The notes under the pieces are model-generated. The model was given only the letters and a program-made list of their open reading frames with translations. It had not been told where the DNA came from and ran no database searches. From NCBI GenBank assembly GCA_036374435.1, contig DASUTU010000022.1, positions 1 through 32,572 on the forward strand: a DNA stretch of 32,572 nt, given 5' to 3'. Positions 29,131 through 32,572 of this stretch are shown in pieces. Made by a program: the position numbers and the translations under genes. Positions within the stretch are counted from its first letter, which is position 1, and every line of letters starts with the position of its first letter. The stretch comes from CALGFI01 sp036374435 (GTDB lineage Bacteria; Actinomycetota; UBA4738; HRBIN12).

Positions 29131-30024
29131 ATGCTCCTCGGAACGGTGATCGTCCTCGTCGTGGCGGGCCTCGCGTGCGTCGCGTACGGCGTGCTGATCG
29201 AGCGCCGCGCCTACCGGCTGGTGCGCCGGGACCTCGCCATCCTACCGGCGGGCGGTCCGCGGACCTTCCGGGTCCTGCACCTGTCCGACCTGCACTTCGT
29301 GCGCGGGGACCGGCGCAAGGCGCGGTTCCTGGCCTCGCTCCCCCAGGCCGACGTGACGGTGGTCACCGGCGACTTCCTGGCCGAACCCCAGGCGGTCGAC
29401 CTCGCGGTGGACGCGGTCCGAACGACGCGCGGGCGCCTCGCCTCGTGGTTCGTCCTCGGCTCGAACGACTACTACGCGCCCAGGCCGATCAACCCGTTCG
29501 GCTACTTCCTCGGAGCGAGCAGCCGGCGTCCCCGTCGGGCACGACGGGGGCGATGGATCGAGCTGGTGACGGGCCTCGAGGCCGACGGCTGGGTCGACCT
29601 CAGCAACGACCGACTCGAGCTCGACCTCGACGGGCTCCCGCTGGAGGTCCTGGGCCTGGACGACGCGCACATCCGGCGCCAGGATCTCCGCATCGCGCCC
29701 CGCCGGGCGCCCGAGCGGTTCGGCGTGGCCGTGATGCACTCGCCCGACAGCGCGCCCGAGGCCGTGGCCTGCGGGTACGGCCTCGTGGTGGCCGGCCACA
29801 CCCACGGCGGGCAAGTGCGCCTGCCGTGGTTCGGCGCCCTCGTCACGAACTCCCATCTCCCGCGGCGCGTCGCCTCCGGCCTCGTGCGGCTGGGGAACGC
29901 GTTTCTCCACGTCTCGCCGGGACTCGGCACGAGCAAGTTCGCGCCGTTCCGGTTCTTCTGCCGACCCGAAGCGACGCTCCTCGAGCTCCGCCGCGCGCCC
30001 GAAGGAGCTCAGGCGCAGAAGTAG
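29131..30024 (+). CDS. YkuE-like membrane metallophosphoesterase
   Basis: A 297-aa calcineurin-like phosphoesterase. An N-terminal hydrophobic anchor (about 2-22) is followed by the metal motifs: VLHLSDLHF (D-x-H), VVTGDF, LGSNDYYA (in place of GNHD, so N-D without the His), VMHSPD, and AGHTHGGQVRLPWFG. The anchor and GHTHGGQ motif match the YkuE group of phosphodiesterases. The altered GSND motif is common in this subgroup and need not abolish activity. The leaderless promoter fixes ATG 29131. Its end overlaps the convergent lysyl-oxidase-like gene by 16 bp. Confidence 0.87.
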   Translation: MLLGTVIVLVVAGLACVAYGVLIERRAYRLVRRDLAILPAGGPRTFRVLHLSDLHFVRGDRRKARFLASLPQADVTVVTGDFLAEPQAVDLAVDAVRTTRGRLASWFVLGSNDYYAPRPINPFGYFLGASSRRPRRARRGRWIELVTGLEADGWVDLSNDRLELDLDGLPLEVLGLDDAHIRRQDLRIAPRRAPERFGVAVMHSPDSAPEAVACGYGLVVAGHTHGGQVRLPWFGALVTNSHLPRRVASGLVRLGNAFLHVSPGLGTSKFAPFRFFCRPEATLLELRRAPEGAQAQK

Positions 30025-31460
30025 CAGCCGCCTTCGGTGTCGATGCCGTTCCACGGCGGCACGATCACCCGCCGGTATCCCGGCTTGCCGCGGAGCTTGA
30101 TCAGCCGGTCCTCGACGTTGTTGGCCGTCGAACCCTCGAGCATCGAGCCGGCGGGATTCACGTGCACGCGGACGTAGTACTCGCCGTTGGGCAGGTCGGT
30201 GATGTCGAAGGCCTGTCCAGCGACGAACTGCGAATACGTGTCTCCCCAACCGACGTCGAGGATCTCGCGGATCCACAACGCGCTCGGCCCGCCGCACATC
30301 GTGAACAGGTCGCCGCCGAACGCGGTCCAGTTGGCGTTCGGAACCGACAGGTCGATGGCGTCGGTGTTGGCCAGACACCACGACTGTTTGCCGCTCACGG
30401 CCACCTCGCCGGAGTGGGCGTCGAGCATCGTGTACTCCGTGAACTGCTGGAAGTGCCAGTGCCGATGCGCCGGGTGGAACTCGAGATGGCCGATCGGGGT
30501 GCGCCCCACCGGCCGGCCGTCCACCAGAAAATACTGGAAGGCGTCCATCAGGTCTTGGTCGGGTCCACGGAAACCCTCGACCACCAGGGTGCCCGGCCCC
30601 TCGTTCCACTCCGTCGCCGAAAAGCCGAGGTAGTCCCGTCCCTTGCGGTGGTACGTCGACATCCCCCAGGCCGGGAGCGCGATCAGGTCGGGAAGCGCCA
30701 TCGGATCGGGGGTGGTGACGACGGGGACGGAGGCCGAGGGCCGCCCCGGCGGAGCGAGTGGCCGCGGGGGCTCGCTCCCCGGCTGGCCCCGGCCGGTGAC
30801 CTCGACCGTCACGAGGGTTTCGGCGCCGTCTCCGGCGATGTCGAGCGCCTCCACCCAGGCGGGGTCGATCCACACGCGGACGCGGTACCGGCGCCCGGGG
30901 GCGTCGAACACCAGGCCGTAGTCGCTCACGGCGCCCACGGCCCAGTGGTCGTCGATCCCCCAGACCATCCCGCGCGTGAACGGGTTCCCTCCACAGAACG
31001 AGGGATAGGACGAGGTCATCGGCCCCTCGTCGGACAGACGCGCCCGCGTGTACCCGTTCGGGCAGAACGTGATGGCCTGCCGGAGCACCAGGCGCCCCCG
31101 GCCGTCCCGAACGCTCACGTGCAGGAAGTCGCGCATCCCGAACCAGCCGTCGAGGAGCTCGGTCGGCAACGTCCGCACCACCATCCCGGTCCGGGGGTCC
31201 ACCTGCTCGACCGAGATCGGCGTCTGGTAGTCGGGTCGGCCAAGGACCAGCTCGAAGCCGCCTCCGACGGCCGCGATCCAGGTTCCCGGATCGACCCACA
31301 CGAGACCGTCGGGCTGGCGCTCGACCTCCACGGTCGAGGTCCCCGCGAACAACCGCAGCGTGGGCGGAGGGCCGGCCTCGGCCGACGGGGCGGCGCCGAG
31401 CAGCAACGTGATGGTCACGACGACGGTTCCGAACGACACGGCGCGTCGCCCGGGGCGCAT
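30009..31460 (-). CDS. Exported lysyl-oxidase-like protein
   Basis: A 483-aa exported protein: signal peptide (1-29, ending SAEA), an N-terminal domain of about 220 aa that I do not recognise, and a C-terminal lysyl oxidase domain (about 255-475). The copper motif is H329-x-x-H332-x-H334-x-H336 (HPAHRHWH), matching HxxHxHxH of animal LOX. K358 in SGKQSWCLANTD and Y409 in GDTYSQF align with the Lys and Tyr that form the lysyl-tyrosine-quinone cofactor. DITDLPNGEYYVRVHVNP matches the LOX strand DITDVxPGNY. It should oxidise primary amines such as lysine side chains outside the cell, using copper and oxygen. ATG 31460 has GGAGG 5 bp upstream. Confidence 0.87.
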   Translation of the reverse strand: MRPGRRAVSFGTVVVTITLLLGAAPSAEAGPPPTLRLFAGTSTVEVERQPDGLVWVDPGTWIAAVGGGFELVLGRPDYQTPISVEQVDPRTGMVVRTLPTELLDGWFGMRDFLHVSVRDGRGRLVLRQAITFCPNGYTRARLSDEGPMTSSYPSFCGGNPFTRGMVWGIDDHWAVGAVSDYGLVFDAPGRRYRVRVWIDPAWVEALDIAGDGAETLVTVEVTGRGQPGSEPPRPLAPPGRPSASVPVVTTPDPMALPDLIALPAWGMSTYHRKGRDYLGFSATEWNEGPGTLVVEGFRGPDQDLMDAFQYFLVDGRPVGRTPIGHLEFHPAHRHWHFQQFTEYTMLDAHSGEVAVSGKQSWCLANTDAIDLSVPNANWTAFGGDLFTMCGGPSALWIREILDVGWGDTYSQFVAGQAFDITDLPNGEYYVRVHVNPAGSMLEGSTANNVEDRLIKLRGKPGYRRVIVPPWNGIDTEGGCYFCA

Positions 31461-31465
31461 GGGTG

Positions 31466-31472
31466 CCTCCTA
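31466..31472 (-). promoter_or_regulatory. Shine-Dalgarno of the lysyl-oxidase-like gene
   Basis: TAGGAGG on the minus strand, ending 5 bp before ATG 31460. Confidence 0.6.
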
Positions 31473-31488
31473 TCGACGAGGTGGCCGG

Positions 31489-31494
31489 ATGGTA
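31489..31494 (-). promoter_or_regulatory. -10 hexamer of the lysyl-oxidase-like gene
   Basis: TACCAT on the minus strand, 28 bp before ATG 31460; it predicts a leader of about 21 nt holding the Shine-Dalgarno. Confidence 0.5.
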
Positions 31495-31542
31495 CGGCTT
31501 CGGGACGGTCGGCGTTGGGACGGGGTTCCCGGCGATCCGCGA

Positions 31543-32572
31543 TCAGGCGCCGGCCACCGCGAGCTCGAACACGCGCTCGTAGCCCTCGACCATGGCCCGC
31601 TTCGAGAACCGGCGCTCCACCCGGTCCCGGCACGCGAGCGGGTCGATCTCGTCGAGCCGGTCCAGGAGACGGGCCGCCTCCTCCGGGTACCCGTCCACGT
31701 CCACGATCCAGCCGGTGACGCCGTGGTCGATGACTTCGGGCACCGACCCGCGAGGCGTCCCGATCACCGGCGTCCCGCACGCCATGGCCTCGGCCATCAC
31801 CAGGCCGAACGGCTCGGGCCAGTCGATCGGGAACAGGAGCGCCTGGGCGCGTTGGAGGAGGTCTACCTTCTCCTCGTGCCCGATCTCTCCCAACACGTCG
31901 AAGTCCGCCGGAAGGACCGGCTCGATGTTCGTCTTCCACTCCTCGACCTCGGTGGGGTGGGCGATCTTGACCGCCGAGACCAGCTTCTTGCCCGCGAGCT
32001 TCGCCGTCTCGATGGCGCGGTGCCATCCCTTCTCCGGCGCCGCCCTTCCCAGGAACAGGACGAAGTCGTCTGTGGTCTCGCCGAGGGGATACGCATCCAT
32101 GTCGATGCCGTTGTGGACCACGCCGGCGTACCGCAGGTCCGGGCCTATCCGGCGCTGCGCCTCGCTGATGGCCACGTACCAGGCCCGGTCCGCGGCGAGC
32201 GAATACAGGCGCGTCATGGCCGGCGTGAACGAGCCGTGCAGCGTGTGCACCGTCGGGACGCCGGTCTCGATCGCGGCGGCGAACGCGGAGAAGGGAGTGT
32301 GGACGTGCAGCACGTCGAACCGCTCTCGCGCGTCCCGGAGCGCGAACAACGTGTGCGTGGTATCCAGGATCGGGTCGTTGATCAGCGTGGACCCGGGGGC
32401 CTCCTCGAGCGCGTTCTCGAGGTTGGCCTTGCTGATCGAGTCGCCGGTCGCGAACAGGGTGACTTCGTGCCCGGCCTCGGCGAGCCCGTCGGCGAGGAGC
32501 GCCACCACCCACTCGATGCCGCCGTAGCCTTTCGGCGGAACGGCCAGCCAGGGCGGGCAGACCTGCGCGATC
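31543..32572 (-). CDS. Glycosyltransferase family 4 protein, 5' end cut by window edge
   Basis: A GT-B fold glycosyltransferase of which about 343 codons are visible. The N-terminal acceptor domain begins IAQVCPPWLAVPPKGYGG (start codon probably two codons beyond the window), with LHVHTPFSAFAAA and HTLHGSF. The C-terminal donor domain has VVHNGIDMDAY, FLGRAAPEKGW, and the EPFGLVMAEAMACGTPVI signature, whose E...E pair contacts the nucleotide-sugar, typical of GT4. There is no signal peptide or TM. It probably adds a sugar to a cell-surface glycan or lipid; donor and acceptor cannot be inferred. It lies 82 bp upstream of the lysyl oxidase gene on the same strand, but that gene has its own promoter. 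Confidence 0.88.
   Translation of the reverse strand, partial: IAQVCPPWLAVPPKGYGGIEWVVALLADGLAEAGHEVTLFATGDSISKANLENALEEAPGSTLINDPILDTTHTLFALRDARERFDVLHVHTPFSAFAAAIETGVPTVHTLHGSFTPAMTRLYSLAADRAWYVAISEAQRRIGPDLRYAGVVHNGIDMDAYPLGETTDDFVLFLGRAAPEKGWHRAIETAKLAGKKLVSAVKIAHPTEVEEWKTNIEPVLPADFDVLGEIGHEEKVDLLQRAQALLFPIDWPEPFGLVMAEAMACGTPVIGTPRGSVPEVIDHGVTGWIVDVDGYPEEAARLLDRLDEIDPLACRDRVERRFSKRAMVEGYERVFELAVAGA

Overview
The window is high-GC bacterial chromosome, most likely from a poorly characterised actinobacterium. The evidence is a WhiB-family iron-sulfur regulator (24386-24670), an AdnA/AdnB-type pair of fused helicase-nucleases (6980-13080), a MidA methyltransferase, many GTG starts, and frequent actinobacterial-style leaderless promoters (TANNNT 6-9 bp before the start codon). 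I assign no genus. There are no rRNA or tRNA genes, insertion sequences, prophage genes or CRISPR arrays. Coding density is very high: no gene-free stretch exceeds 300 bp, and the longest are 3911-4067 (a strong hairpin, then nothing recognisable) and 24671-24794 (a hairpin and an inverted repeat).

Layout. 138-2650: a two-component system (OmpR-type regulator and Cache/HAMP histidine kinase) followed by a repeat-rich exported protein whose promoter carries a PhoB-like 11-bp direct repeat. 2689-6902: a PGPGW membrane protein, a DUF72 protein, a membrane-anchored metallophosphoesterase (minus strand) and a site-2 protease with CBS domains. 6960-13080: the adnA/adnB-like repair operon, preceded by a six-codon leaderless mini-ORF. 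13082-14575: two divergent cyclic-nucleotide-domain genes and a small hypothetical. 14582-17243: an MBL-fold hydrolase and a Nudix hydrolase, divergent from midA. 17298-20434: an Asp-box lipoprotein, a ribbon-helix-helix regulator and a solitary nuoD. 20520-23818: selA-selB, the selenocysteine pathway. 23849-26123: RidA, WhiB and a NfeD/ClpP-class membrane protein. 26189-28657: a class A penicillin-binding protein with PASTA domains. 28659-32572: YqeY, a second metallophosphoesterase, an exported lysyl-oxidase-like protein and a partial glycosyltransferase.

How the genes relate. AdnA/AdnB-like proteins should form a double-strand-break end-resection motor-nuclease. Their motors are asymmetric: the first has degenerate ATPase motifs, while the second is canonical. 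MidA is the homologue of the complex I assembly factor NDUFAF7, whose known substrate is the NuoD-type subunit, and a nuoD gene lies only 2 kb away. SelA makes Sec-tRNA and SelB delivers it, but tRNA-Sec, selD and any selenoprotein must lie outside the window. PBP1A, the glycosyltransferase, the lysyl oxidase and the exported proteins form a cell-envelope theme.

Gene expression is the most distinctive feature. Most transcription units have a TANNNT-like hexamer directly before the start codon, while a minority have Shine-Dalgarno sequences. Two genes appear to use non-standard starts (ACG for the histidine kinase, CTG for RidA), and a leaderless mini-ORF overlaps the adnA-like start. Five of six convergent gene pairs overlap or lie within 6 bp of each other.
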